A stretch of 64,000 nucleotides of DNA, taken from NCBI GenBank assembly GCA_017643685.1, contig JAEPMY010000005.1:1-64000 (forward strand). Reading direction: 5' to 3'. Both the position numbers and the translations under genes were made by a program. Position 1 is the first letter of the stretch; every line of letters starts with the position of its first letter. The stretch comes from Sneathiella sp. GTDB lineage: Bacteria > Pseudomonadota > Alphaproteobacteria > Sneathiellales > Sneathiellaceae. The notes beneath the pieces were generated by a model, which did not search any database, was not told the origin of the DNA, and saw nothing but the letters and a program-made list of their open reading frames with translations. This document shows, one piece after another, positions 1 through 8,687 of the stretch.

Positions 1-165
1 AAGGGCACTTAATGAGATACGGATTTGTTCAACATTTGGGATGTTAATCTCAAATTGTTGGGAAGGGATCGTGCTCAACAGACAAAAATTAACGGCAAAA
101 GACAGGGCGAGAAAACCGCCCCATCTCTTGAAGTTAATTGGTTGTTCTGCGATCGCAGTTACCAT
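1..165 (-). CDS. TonB-like energy transducer, N-terminal part (cut by window edge)
   Basis: Reading the minus strand from an ATG at 165 gives 55 codons open to the window edge. The peptide has a short cytoplasmic start, one hydrophobic segment at about residues 15-33 (WGGFLALSFAVNF...) and then IRISLSAL, the layout of a TonB protein that anchors in the inner membrane and spans the periplasm. The ATG lies inside the last codons of the TonB-dependent receptor (overlap 159-165), so the two are probably translationally coupled. TonB next to a haem receptor is a common alphaproteobacterial arrangement. Only the N-terminus is visible, so the Pro-rich linker and C-terminal domain that would prove the call are missing; another single-pass envelope protein is possible. 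Confidence 0.55.
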   Translation of the reverse strand, partial: MVTAIAEQPINFKRWGGFLALSFAVNFCLLSTIPSQQFEINIPNVEQIRISLSAL

Positions 166-2198
166 TTATAGCTCGCTTTCACGTTGAAGCTACGGCCTTC
201 CTCAACCAGAACGGCATACCGTTTGGTGTATTTCTGGTCGAAGATATTGCTGATGCCGAAGTCGACAGTGACGTTCTGGAATGATCCATCGGTTGGGGCC
301 CAGCGATAATAAATGTCGTGGACGCCGTATCCGCCTGTACCTTCGTTGCCATCGCTCACACGGTCATTGCCTTTGGCATATCGGCTTTGGAAGCCAACAA
401 CTGATGAATATTCAGCAATTGTGTAGTTGAAATCGGTGGTCAGCGTCAGAGGCACATTATTGTCATTGTAATCGCCAGTATCCTTATCCTTTGCATGGAC
501 GTAGGAAAGACCCGCATTTGCTTCAAAGGCGCCAATTGCGTATGACGATGACATTTCGAAGCCGTACAGCTCTGCTTTGTCAATGTTGAGGAACTGCGTC
601 GTTCCCGCAAACACATTTACCTCTTGTGCGATGAAATCTTTACCTTCACTCAAGAAGACAGAACCTTTTACATTCAGGCTATCTTCGTCAGTGAAAAGTT
701 TATCGAAATCAACACCCGCACCCAGCTCATATGTTGTGACCTTTTCAGGTGCCAAATCCGGGTTTGGAATAAAGAAGTTGTTCGGGATCGGGCCACCGCC
801 TGGGAAGTGAAGGCCCGCGGCATATACTTCGGTCATGTTTGGCGCACGGAAAGCCTGTGCAATGCTACCAAAAATGACGAAGTTATCTGTCGGGTTATAG
901 CTCAGCGCCAATTTTGGTGAGAAAGCGCTTTCATCCTGTTCGTTGCCAACCTCATCTTCAGTTTGGTAGCGATCATAACGGAGGCCCGGAATAATTAGAA
1001 AGCGGCCAATACCTGTTTCAAATGCGATTTCATCTTGAATAAACGCGCCGTAGTTCAGCGTTTCCGCATTTGGGACACCGGGGCGTGTCCCGTCGCCGGT
1101 CGCCGTACTTTTACCGGTTTGCTTGTCCTGATAAATCTCAAATCCATAAGAAAGGGTATGTTTATGGGTATCGGAAATCTCAAAACGGCTTTGGTTATCT
1201 GCAGTAAAGCCTAGTGTTTTAATCGCGCGGCTTTGAACACGGCCGGCATTAGTTCCGGTGATGTCTGTTTCTTCAACATCTGTATCATTGAAGTAGAGAT
1301 GTAGTTTTGAATTCAGCAGGGTATCGCCGGGGTTTTCATAGGCGTATTTTAGGCTGTATTGCTTGTCATCAACGACTTTGTCCACGATAGGATTGGATGA
1401 TCCAATAGCACCCGCGCCGTTATTTGGCTCTTGTCCATCATTGTTCGATCCTTGGAATTCGGCTTTGAAAGTGTGCCAATCCCCAATGGTGAATGAGCCT
1501 TTCAAAAGGGCAGAGGCGACTTGATCATCTGTGTCCAGTTCGTCCTCGGGCGTGTTGATATCCCCAGAAGAGCGAAGTGCGAGACTACCAATGATATCAA
1601 GGTTTTCTGTCCGCCCATAACCTGTGAGAATAGAAGAAACCTCTTCATTTCCTGTGCGTCCGCCAAGGGAGAAGCTTGCGCCAGCCATCTCACCAGGCTC
1701 CAGAATGTCGGCTGCGTCTTTTGTTTCAAACGCAACTACCCCACCGATGGCGCCGCCGCCATAAATGGACGATGCCGCGCCCTTAACAACCTCAACCCGG
1801 CGAAGCAGGGAAGGGTCAATGAAGAAACGGCCGTCATGGGCAGACTCAAAATTCTGACGGCGACCATCTTTTAGGGTGATAATAGCTTCGGCATCAAATC
1901 CACGAATGGAAACCGTCTGTCCGTTGCGGCGCGGGCCGTTATCAACTTCAACACCTGGCGTGTGGTTCAGAAGATCTTTGGTACTACTGGAGAGAGCTTT
2001 ACCCGGTGCCTCTGTGTCAATAACATTAACGATTGCCGGCACATCAAACGTGGATTGCGCGCTTTTCGTCGCATAAACGGTTACTGCTTCCAGATTTTTA
2101 GTTTCTTTTTCCTGCTCAGCCGCGATAACCGGGCTTAAGCAAGTAGTTGTGAGCAGGGCACCAGCTAGTGCCACGCAAGACGCATGTCGCATAATCAT
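159..2198 (-). CDS. TonB-dependent haem/haemoglobin outer-membrane receptor
   Basis: A 679-residue outer-membrane receptor. Residues 1-26 are a signal peptide, followed by a short TonB-box region, a plug domain (about 40-160, with VSIRGFDAEAIITLKDGRR and VVKGAASSIYGGGAIGG) and a 22-strand-type barrel ending in the aromatic residue of NVKASYKW. The extracellular part carries QAFRAPNMTEVY and FIPNPDLAPEK, which match the FRAP and NPNL boxes of haem receptors such as HmuR and ShuA. It probably imports haem using TonB energy. It lies downstream of hemP and overlaps the TonB-like gene, forming a haem-uptake operon. Iron regulation is inferred from the site upstream of hemP. The family call is firm; the exact ligand (haem, haemoglobin) is inferred. 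Confidence 0.9.
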   Translation of the reverse strand: MIMRHASCVALAGALLTTTCLSPVIAAEQEKETKNLEAVTVYATKSAQSTFDVPAIVNVIDTEAPGKALSSSTKDLLNHTPGVEVDNGPRRNGQTVSIRGFDAEAIITLKDGRRQNFESAHDGRFFIDPSLLRRVEVVKGAASSIYGGGAIGGVVAFETKDAADILEPGEMAGASFSLGGRTGNEEVSSILTGYGRTENLDIIGSLALRSSGDINTPEDELDTDDQVASALLKGSFTIGDWHTFKAEFQGSNNDGQEPNNGAGAIGSSNPIVDKVVDDKQYSLKYAYENPGDTLLNSKLHLYFNDTDVEETDITGTNAGRVQSRAIKTLGFTADNQSRFEISDTHKHTLSYGFEIYQDKQTGKSTATGDGTRPGVPNAETLNYGAFIQDEIAFETGIGRFLIIPGLRYDRYQTEDEVGNEQDESAFSPKLALSYNPTDNFVIFGSIAQAFRAPNMTEVYAAGLHFPGGGPIPNNFFIPNPDLAPEKVTTYELGAGVDFDKLFTDEDSLNVKGSVFLSEGKDFIAQEVNVFAGTTQFLNIDKAELYGFEMSSSYAIGAFEANAGLSYVHAKDKDTGDYNDNNVPLTLTTDFNYTIAEYSSVVGFQSRYAKGNDRVSDGNEGTGGYGVHDIYYRWAPTDGSFQNVTVDFGISNIFDQKYTKRYAVLVEEGRSFNVKASYKW

Positions 2199-2276
2199 TC
2201 CTACAATGAAGTGGCGATGGCTTGCTGCCTTGCTGGTGCTTATGCACGTGGCTGGGTGGCTAGCTACTAACCGATA

Positions 2277-2480
2277 TTACTTGGTTAAAATCAGTTTTCC
2301 GTTTCCAGTCAGGCGAAGCTTATATTCGGAACCATCATGCAGAATGGACAGCTCGCGTCCGCCAACAAACAGGGCGGTACTTTCGATCTTGTGGTCCTTA
2401 ACTGCGATGTTCCAGTCCGACACTGCGGGAGCAGCGTTTCTATTCACCATAACCTTGGTACTCAACTGATTGTGATTCAT
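2277..2480 (-). CDS. hemP: Hemin uptake protein HemP
   Basis: A 67-residue protein whose second half (FVGGRELSILHDGSEYKLRL followed by TGNGKLILTK) matches the HemP family signature: a Gly-Gly-Arg turn, then a short beta hairpin ending in LTxxGKLILTK. HemP is a small protein that in several proteobacteria promotes expression of the adjacent haem receptor gene; here it is directly upstream of that receptor. The start is uncertain. An ATG at 2480 lacks a clear Shine-Dalgarno and lies only a few bases after the predicted transcription start. An ATG at 2450 (MVNRN) would give 57 residues with AAGG placed close in front. Confidence 0.85.
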   Translation of the reverse strand: MNHNQLSTKVMVNRNAAPAVSDWNIAVKDHKIESTALFVGGRELSILHDGSEYKLRLTGNGKLILTK

Positions 2481-2490
2481 AAGTTGTTAG

Positions 2491-2522
2491 GAATGATTAT
2501 CAATGGCGTTCGCAACTGTCAA
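2491..2522 (-). promoter_or_regulatory. Promoter of hemP with overlapping Fur-like site
   Basis: On the minus strand TTGACA (2517-2522) is followed after 17 bases by TAATCA (2494-2499), a good sigma-70-type promoter. The -10 is embedded in TTGATAATCATTC, which resembles half of a Fur box (GATAATGATAATCATTATC). Binding there would occlude RNA polymerase, as expected for iron repression of haem uptake. Alphaproteobacteria may use Fur, Irr or RirA, and which protein binds cannot be told from sequence. Confidence 0.6.
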
Positions 2523-2552
2523 CAGTAATTTGAAACCTTTATTTTCTAAGGC

Positions 2553-4130
2553 TTAGAGACAGTTTTTAAATTGAAGCAGGCCAAACCCAAAAAGAGGGTC
2601 TTTTCCCTCTGCACCTAAATCAATTGCTTCTGTGGCAAGTTGTGAGCGAATAAACTCCGGTGAGCGGTTTTTCCTGTCTTTCTCATCAGAGAGGATTAGT
2701 GCGGTTTTCAGTACCGCAAAAGGCACCGCAAAAGAGGTGCCGGACTGGTAACTGGCCCCTTCGCCTTTTCGGGCTGTCCATATACCAACACCGGGGGCGG
2801 CAATATCGATAAATGATCCACGATTGGCTTTGGAGTATAGGCTTTTGGTTGGGCCAACTGCAGTTACAGCGATAACTGAAGGATATGCTGCGGGGTAAAT
2901 CGGATGATCTTCTAAACCGCCATTTCCGGAAGCCGCAACGATAAGTATTCCCATTTGATCGATTTTTTCAATGGTGGACGCGACGGCGCGATTATAGGGC
3001 CCCTCCATTGAGATGCTGATAATTTCCGATTTAACTTTTATTAACCAGTTAAATGATTTTAATAGGGAAGTGCTGTTCCCGGTGCCCGTATCCTGTCCTA
3101 AAATATCTGCCACAAAAACGCGTGCGTTCGGCAATAAACCCCTAAGAGAAAGGGCGTTGTCCTGCCCTTTGAATAAAGCCGTAATCGCTGTTCCGTGGGC
3201 TGAGGCAATAGGAGGGGAGGGAGGGCCGTCGCCAAATCTGGCGATCCGAACATCTTTTGCCTTCTGTAATGCCGAGTGGCGCATATCCGGCGCTCCGTCG
3301 ATTATCCCGACCCGGATGTTATTCTCTTCGGCATCTTCGCAAATGTTTGGTGGTGTCGGCAGGCCGGTTAATTTCTGCGCGTAAGATTTTCGCCCGTTTG
3401 CTAATCGGCTGATGTGGTTGAAATCAATCTCCGCATCTGGATAATCAAGTCGAAGATTTTCGATCAATTCAGATAACTTCTGACCGCTTGGTGCTTTAAG
3501 ACGAAGCAGGTGAGTTTCTAAAAAATTTAGGGAGACATCTTCAAGAATGACATATCCTGCGGCAACCAAATCTGCACGGATTTGACTAATTCCGCCCGCG
3601 TCATATGCGCTTTGAGGAAGTAGTATCAATATCTCTGCAGGGAGATAATCCTGCGTATTATTATCCGTGTTAGGGTTTGCGCCCGCAGAAGCACATTTCT
3701 GAATGTTGATTGTGTTCCCTGTTCCTTCGATCAAGCGTTTATCAACTTTGATCTGGAAACGATAGTTTTTGTGTTCCTCCAGTTTTATCTGCTTTTGCAG
3801 GCGGCTGGTGATTAAGCCATCCCGCACAGATAAGATGGGCAGGGAGATACCGCCCGGTTCGAGTGTGATTTCCAACGCCGCCCGACGAGGTCTTGAAAAC
3901 CCCTTGCCAAGGAGGCGAATTAACTGTCCTTCTTCAAGGCAAGTTCCTTCAACTCGGTGAAAGGCATAAGAAGTTCCGCCACCTCTTCCCGGGTCGGTTG
4001 AATTTGTGGCGCCGGGCATTGGTGCCGTTCCGGGGGCACCAGTTGGTGTCCGGGGTGCGGTCTGCGCCAAGACGCTATGCCCATAGCAAAGGGTTGCTAT
4101 CGTTAGAAGCGCTACGAGAAGGCGTTTCAT
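2553..4130 (-). CDS. Secreted S8-family (subtilisin-like) serine peptidase
   Basis: A 525-residue exported protease. It has a signal peptide (1-22), a Pro/Gly/Thr-rich linker (23-55) and a beta-rich region (about 60-145) that looks like an IPT/TIG or pro-domain. A second pro-region precedes the subtilisin domain (about 265-520). The catalytic triad is visible as Asp278 (GIIDGAPD), His312 (ASAHGTA) and Ser466 (QSGTSFAVP), with the oxyanion Asn in AASGNGG. It is the last gene of a tight operon behind a sigma and anti-sigma factor, with GGAGG 5 bases before its ATG. The context suggests a role in envelope or surface-protein processing under that sigma factor, but the substrate is unknown. Confidence 0.9.
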   Translation of the reverse strand: MKRLLVALLTIATLCYGHSVLAQTAPRTPTGAPGTAPMPGATNSTDPGRGGGTSYAFHRVEGTCLEEGQLIRLLGKGFSRPRRAALEITLEPGGISLPILSVRDGLITSRLQKQIKLEEHKNYRFQIKVDKRLIEGTGNTINIQKCASAGANPNTDNNTQDYLPAEILILLPQSAYDAGGISQIRADLVAAGYVILEDVSLNFLETHLLRLKAPSGQKLSELIENLRLDYPDAEIDFNHISRLANGRKSYAQKLTGLPTPPNICEDAEENNIRVGIIDGAPDMRHSALQKAKDVRIARFGDGPPSPPIASAHGTAITALFKGQDNALSLRGLLPNARVFVADILGQDTGTGNSTSLLKSFNWLIKVKSEIISISMEGPYNRAVASTIEKIDQMGILIVAASGNGGLEDHPIYPAAYPSVIAVTAVGPTKSLYSKANRGSFIDIAAPGVGIWTARKGEGASYQSGTSFAVPFAVLKTALILSDEKDRKNRSPEFIRSQLATEAIDLGAEGKDPLFGFGLLQFKNCL

Positions 4131-4139
4131 AATCGCCTC

Positions 4140-4748
4140 CTATTCCGCGAGAGCTTCCTGAATAAGGGGGGATGCGTTTAAGCGTGCCAGCAGTTCTTGG
4201 CGGGTGTTGTTTGAGAGCTTTTCAATGGCCGCAACACGGTAATACCCAATTTCTGTCGGACCTTCGATGATTGTTAGCTTCTCAGCTGCTAGTAGGCTGC
4301 TAATCGCTCCTTGATTACCTTCGGCTTCAAAGAAAATCTGGAAAACCGGGCCTTCTACTTTTGTGGTGCCTGACGCAGTTACATAATCATCGGACCCCGT
4401 GATCGGCGCATATAGTTGGACGCTGAGGGCAAAGATAAGCGCAATGGTTGCGGCAATTGCTGCAATGCGCCAGAAACGGTTTTCATTGGCTGGTGGTTTT
4501 GGGAGGTTTCCGACGTTCGCATCAGCATCGATTGCTTTGTGCAAGCGAGCGAGGCCCAGCTCACCTGGACTTTGCCCCATATCTTCGGCTTTAATATTCG
4601 CTCGCAAGGCTTTTAAGTAATCAAGCTCTAACCGGAATGCTTCATCTTCCTGGAGGCGCTTCTCAACGGCTTCCTTCTCAATGCCTTCCAAAGTGCCGTT
4701 GGCGTAGAACGGCAGTAGCTGCTCAAGATCCTTTGCAGTATCAGTCAT
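4140..4748 (-). CDS. Membrane-anchored anti-sigma factor
   Basis: A 202-residue protein with an N-terminal cytoplasmic domain (LLPFYANGTLEGIEKEAVEK), one membrane segment at about residues 92-112 (WRIAAIAATIALIFALSVQL) and a periplasmic C-terminal domain. The layout is that of an ECF anti-sigma factor. No HxxxCxxC zinc motif is visible, so it is not a ZAS-type anti-sigma. Its start codon overlaps the stop of the ECF sigma gene by 4 bases (ATGA), the usual pairing. Release of the sigma factor could occur by proteolysis or ligand sensing in the periplasm. The neighbouring exported subtilisin is an attractive but unproven partner. Confidence 0.8.
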   Translation of the reverse strand: MTDTAKDLEQLLPFYANGTLEGIEKEAVEKRLQEDEAFRLELDYLKALRANIKAEDMGQSPGELGLARLHKAIDADANVGNLPKPPANENRFWRIAAIAATIALIFALSVQLYAPITGSDDYVTASGTTKVEGPVFQIFFEAEGNQGAISSLLAAEKLTIIEGPTEIGYYRVAAIEKLSNNTRQELLARLNASPLIQEALAE

Positions 4749-5314
4749 GATCTGTCTCCTGTGAATTTGGAGATGCAGAGTTTTAAAGCCTGTTTTGCAT
4801 GAAAGATGCGTGTTTTGACGGTGCCCTCTGGCCTGCCAATAATTTTAGCAATTTCCGGGTAGGACATATCTTCATAAAAAGCGAGTTGGACAACAGCGCG
4901 CTGTGTGGCCTTCAAGGCTTCGATGCATTTGGCGATTAATGTCGCCTCTTCTGTTGCGCCAACCAATTCCATGGGATTTAAAACCTCTTCATCGACAATA
5001 TCTTCGTTATCGTCTTCTGAAAACTGGTCCGGCATTTTTTTGCGGATCCGGTCGACGGTTTTATTAAAGGCTATTCCAAAAAACCAGGTACTGACTTTGG
5101 AGCGCCCTTCAAATCGATCGGCCTTTCGCCAGATTTCCATAAAGACTTCATGAAGTATGTCGTAGGCCTCGAAGGAATCGTTCAATTTTTTCTGAATAAA
5201 AAAGTAGATGTGCTTTTCATGGCGTTTGTAAAACAGATCAAAGGCCGCCCGGTCTTGCCGGGCGATCCTTTCTATCAGTTCTTCATCAGAAGGCTCTGTG
5301 ATCTGTGTTGCCAT
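4745..5314 (-). CDS. ECF RNA polymerase sigma factor
   Basis: A 189-residue ECF sigma factor. Region 2 runs from about residue 25 to 95 (DILHEVFMEIWRKADRF, then STWFFGIAFNKTVDRIRKK). Region 4 covers about 130-182 (QLAFYEDMSYPEIAKIIGRP then GTVKTRIFHAKQALK), a helix-turn-helix for the -35 element. An acidic linker (EDDNEDIVDEEV) joins them. It sits between the barrel/secreted-protein genes and its anti-sigma factor, all on one strand with gaps of 11 bases or less, so it is probably autoregulated. Its promoter sequence was not identified. Confidence 0.93.
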   Translation of the reverse strand: MATQITEPSDEELIERIARQDRAAFDLFYKRHEKHIYFFIQKKLNDSFEAYDILHEVFMEIWRKADRFEGRSKVSTWFFGIAFNKTVDRIRKKMPDQFSEDDNEDIVDEEVLNPMELVGATEEATLIAKCIEALKATQRAVVQLAFYEDMSYPEIAKIIGRPEGTVKTRIFHAKQALKLCISKFTGDRS

Positions 5315-5325
5315 GTATCACTTTC

Positions 5326-6504
5326 TTAAGGGTATCGGATTTTACGCAAGTCAGACTGGGCAATAACAGTGCCATTATCTGAGATGGCCCGAAGGCGCCA
5401 AAGGTACGTGCGGCCGTGCTCTAGATGTTGAAAGCTGGTTTGTTGCAAGGTTGCTGATGTCGCTGTTCCGGGAACAATCTTACCCGCAACTAATTTACCA
5501 TCGACATCCAAAGGGCCTACAATCAGAGGGGACTGGCTCAGATTTTCGGCGGGATTTGATGGAGCGCCTGAATTGAAAATCTCAATTTGATAAGCCGCGG
5601 CACCAGGAACAGAAAGCCATGTAAAGGCTTGATCTGTATTCAGTGCCGCATTGTCTTTTGGTTGCACAACCTCGACATTCAACAGGCGTCCACCACCCGG
5701 CAATGAAGACGGGCTCACATAGTAGCGCAGTGTTGGTTCCTCAAATCGTAAACCGGGATCAGTGATGACCAACCGAACCTGATGCAAACCGCTAAGATCT
5801 GTGGGCAGTTTAGGGCTTTTCAGTCGAATGCGACCATTGCCAGCTGCGCTCAGTTGGCGGCGAACAACGCCTAGAACCCGTTCGAACTGGCCTCCGCGGA
5901 TTGAATTACTATCAATTAAGCGCCATTCGGCTTGCAACAACCCTTTCGCCCGGAAATTAATGTCTGCAACAGCGAAAAGTTCGTTATTTTGCTCAATGAT
6001 GCGGGTTTTACTGCCATTTTCAAATGCCAGATCAATCCGGTTGATTGAGAGCGCACCTGCAGAACCCGCAACATTTAAGCGCGCAGTAGCTGTCTGCGGA
6101 CCACCAAAGCCATCACTGAACAGGCGGACAATAGTTGCCACGTTGTTGTTATCGGCAATACGAATTGCAAGAGCCGCAGAAACCGGAATTGTTTCTGTAA
6201 AGGTCAGTGTTTCAGGAACACCAGCCGGAATGGTTGTTGTTCGGCTGAGAGATTTTGTCACTGTTGCAAAAGGAACCCCGTTCACATTGATTGTATAATC
6301 AGGGGAAGAGGTTGTGACTGTACCCGGCGCCGTCACAGAATGTACAACACGCCAGGTAATATTCACCGCGCCCCCAGTGGGGGAGACGGAGACCTGTACT
6401 GGCACCGGGGTCGCTGAGCTTACAGTCGCCTGAGCGATATGCCCGGTTAAGGCCGTAGCGGCGAAGATTACAAGAGCCATAATGCCGAGGAATGTCTGTT
6501 TCAT
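5326..6504 (-). CDS. Exported beta-domain protein of unknown function
   Basis: From the ATG at 6504 this is 392 residues beginning MKQTFLGIMALVIFAATA, a signal peptide. Longer upstream starts would run into the preceding gene and lack a signal sequence. The rest is beta-rich: an N-terminal domain with PVQVSVSPTGGAVNITWRV, a central domain, and a C-terminal fibronectin-III-like domain (LSVPGAAAYQIEIF...YLWRLRAISDNGTVIAQS). The preceding barrel gene ends one base before this start, so the pair is surely co-translated and the products may work together at the cell surface. I do not recognise a named family. Confidence 0.7.
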   Translation of the reverse strand: MKQTFLGIMALVIFAATALTGHIAQATVSSATPVPVQVSVSPTGGAVNITWRVVHSVTAPGTVTTSSPDYTINVNGVPFATVTKSLSRTTTIPAGVPETLTFTETIPVSAALAIRIADNNNVATIVRLFSDGFGGPQTATARLNVAGSAGALSINRIDLAFENGSKTRIIEQNNELFAVADINFRAKGLLQAEWRLIDSNSIRGGQFERVLGVVRRQLSAAGNGRIRLKSPKLPTDLSGLHQVRLVITDPGLRFEEPTLRYYVSPSSLPGGGRLLNVEVVQPKDNAALNTDQAFTWLSVPGAAAYQIEIFNSGAPSNPAENLSQSPLIVGPLDVDGKLVAGKIVPGTATSATLQQTSFQHLEHGRTYLWRLRAISDNGTVIAQSDLRKIRYP

Positions 6505-6505
6505 A

Positions 6506-8554
6506 TCAATAAACCAGCGGCGCCTTGAATTTAAGGACGAAGAAGCCTTCATAGGCCGTATCGTCAAGGGAACTATCTGCATTACCATGTTCTTTCTCCA
6601 TTGCCCCTCGAAACGCGATAGCAACTCCTGCGCTATTGATTTCAGCGGGGATCAAAGTCCATTCCATCTCGGTTGTCACGAGATGCCTATCTGGTATGTC
6701 GCCGCTACCTGAAGAAAGGTTCATATTATAATCAACACGGGCATTTAAAACTTCGGGGACAATGGCTGCCTGCAGGCCTAAATTGCCAGTAACATTGTAA
6801 GAGCGTTCAGAATTTGTTTTTTCAACATACCGGTTAAACTGTGTTCCGGCGGAAAGGCTGACATCGTCCGTAACGTTCCAATAAGCGGACAGGTCAACCA
6901 TCTCGTTGATTGTGTCAGAGGTGACATCGGCATGATCGTTATAAAATGAGTGGGTATAACCAACCTGCCAGTTCCATGTATTGTAGCTGCTGCCAAAATT
7001 GACGTAGGCATTACCTGTATTGTTGTTGGTATCATCGCCAAGATAGCCGACAGGTGTTTCAACGCGGTCTGCCCCCATGTAATTAACACCAAACCCCATA
7101 TAAGGGGTGCCTAACCATCCTACATCACCATTTTCATCATAACTTGGATCAAAGCTGTAGCTACCATCTAGGGCCGCTGTGAAGACCTGATCTGTGGCAA
7201 TGTCGCTATTATCGTCTACGTTATTTTGTTCAAGGGAAGTATAGGCGTTGAGGGCAAAAGACCCCCAGTAAAGGTTTGCGAAGGCAGAATAACCATCTCG
7301 ATCCGTTGCTAGTCCTGTATTTGCAAGGCTATAGAAATAGGTATCTACCTTTTCGTATTTTGCCCCAACTTTTAGGGAGAGTGGGGTGTCACGTGTTCCG
7401 TCATCACGGATCAGATCGTAATCGATAGAGAATGATTGGGCGTCCGCATCATCTTTGGAAAGCAGGGCTTCATCTCCATCCAGATCCATATCTGAATAAG
7501 CATATTCCCCTCGAACTCGCAGGCGATCTTCATACCATAGCGTGTCTGCAATGAATGCAGCCCCTTGACCTTTGGGGGCAGCATCAACGCCTAGCCCTCC
7601 GCCACTGCCAAAATCAGCTTCGCCGCCTTTCGACGTAAAATAAAGCCCCGTCAGTTCAATTTTTGCATCTTCATTCCAGACGGGGCGCCCCGCAATGGCC
7701 CCACCGACGACATAGCCACCATCTTCTTTTTGGCCGACGATGTCGTCGACTCCGGCAATGCTATCGCTCGACAGACTGAAACCTGTGATTTGCAGTCGGT
7801 CATCTGCGATGCTGCTTTTCAGCGAAATACCACGTCGATTGAAACCGGAGAAACTTAAGCTTTCGATGCCAATATCATGGTGACCAATATTGGCTTCCGC
7901 CCCAAAATTATCGCCGCTATAGGCGAAGCGGGCGGTATATTCACCAATATCGAACTCGTTGCCCGTTTGGGAAATCTCAGGCTCGCTTTCGAGGAAGTAA
8001 TTGGTGTTAAAATCAATGCTCCAGCGGCCATTTTCGTATCTGGCCCCGACGGTGCCGGCACCGGATGCCGTGGTATCTCTCAGTGACCCGTCTATATTTG
8101 TTTCAAAAAGACGTTGAGAAATCTCAAGGTCATTGTCGCTTTCAGCCGTTAGGCTACCGCCCGTGTTTGAGCCTCCATCCGCACTGGTTGTTTGAAATTC
8201 ATATTCTGCCCGGAGGACATAGTCACCACTTTCATCAAGTTCATAAACTCTGAAAGTATGGCTACCGGGATCAAGAGGCTGAAGGGCTGTGTAGCTTAGG
8301 CCAGTTGCCTGGAAAGCGGTCATTTCCGTGATATCAAAATTGTCGATTTCAACAATATACTTCGAGGGATCTGCTGACCATTCTTCACCGTCTATAGGCA
8401 GGGTCAGAACAAGCTGTCCATCACTTGTTGATTGAGAAATGGCATCTGGCCATTCAACAGCCGCAGAAGCAGGCGCCGTTGCCACAATAAGCATGGACAG
8501 ACCAACAACAATTCCTGCACTTTTTAAAAACTTATATTGAGACAGAATTGCCAC
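6506..8554 (-). CDS. Large outer-membrane beta-barrel protein, function unknown
   Basis: A 682-residue protein with a signal peptide (1-32, ending APASAAVEWPD). An N-terminal beta domain (about 33-125) precedes a long run of alternating amphipathic strands rich in Tyr, Gly, Asp and Asn (for example GAKYEKVDTYFYSLANTG and WQVGYTHSFYNDHADV). It ends FFVLKFKAPLVY, with a C-terminal aromatic as in outer-membrane barrels. There is no plug domain or TonB box. As first gene of the operon with the ECF sigma factor and protease it may be an export pore, an anchor for the next gene's product, or a signalling barrel. No named family was recognised. Confidence 0.65.
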   Translation of the reverse strand: MAILSQYKFLKSAGIVVGLSMLIVATAPASAAVEWPDAISQSTSDGQLVLTLPIDGEEWSADPSKYIVEIDNFDITEMTAFQATGLSYTALQPLDPGSHTFRVYELDESGDYVLRAEYEFQTTSADGGSNTGGSLTAESDNDLEISQRLFETNIDGSLRDTTASGAGTVGARYENGRWSIDFNTNYFLESEPEISQTGNEFDIGEYTARFAYSGDNFGAEANIGHHDIGIESLSFSGFNRRGISLKSSIADDRLQITGFSLSSDSIAGVDDIVGQKEDGGYVVGGAIAGRPVWNEDAKIELTGLYFTSKGGEADFGSGGGLGVDAAPKGQGAAFIADTLWYEDRLRVRGEYAYSDMDLDGDEALLSKDDADAQSFSIDYDLIRDDGTRDTPLSLKVGAKYEKVDTYFYSLANTGLATDRDGYSAFANLYWGSFALNAYTSLEQNNVDDNSDIATDQVFTAALDGSYSFDPSYDENGDVGWLGTPYMGFGVNYMGADRVETPVGYLGDDTNNNTGNAYVNFGSSYNTWNWQVGYTHSFYNDHADVTSDTINEMVDLSAYWNVTDDVSLSAGTQFNRYVEKTNSERSYNVTGNLGLQAAIVPEVLNARVDYNMNLSSGSGDIPDRHLVTTEMEWTLIPAEINSAGVAIAFRGAMEKEHGNADSSLDDTAYEGFFVLKFKAPLVY

Positions 8555-8636
8555 TGACCCAACCCCACTTTTCTGCGGTTTACTACCCTGTATTCCCTGA
8601 AAGGGATGTATAGCATCGAAATTTACGAAACAATAA

Positions 8637-8656
8637 CCGTAATTTCTAAATTACGG
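8637..8656. promoter_or_regulatory. Inverted repeat upstream of the barrel-sigma operon
   Basis: CCGTAATT-TCTA-AATTACGG is a perfect 8-bp inverted repeat 83 to 102 bases before the barrel gene start. It is flanked by A/T-rich sequence and not followed by a T-tract, so it looks more like an operator than a terminator. Confidence 0.4.
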
Positions 8657-8687
8657 ATCAATTTTACAAATTGTTGCCAAACAGTCA

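Noticed and set aside
8631-8660. RpoE-like promoter before the barrel-sigma operon (TGATCC on the minus strand, 18-base spacer)
   Set aside because: The -10 position reads TTATTG, which does not fit the TA-starting -10 of the other three sites, and the spacer is occupied by a dyad.
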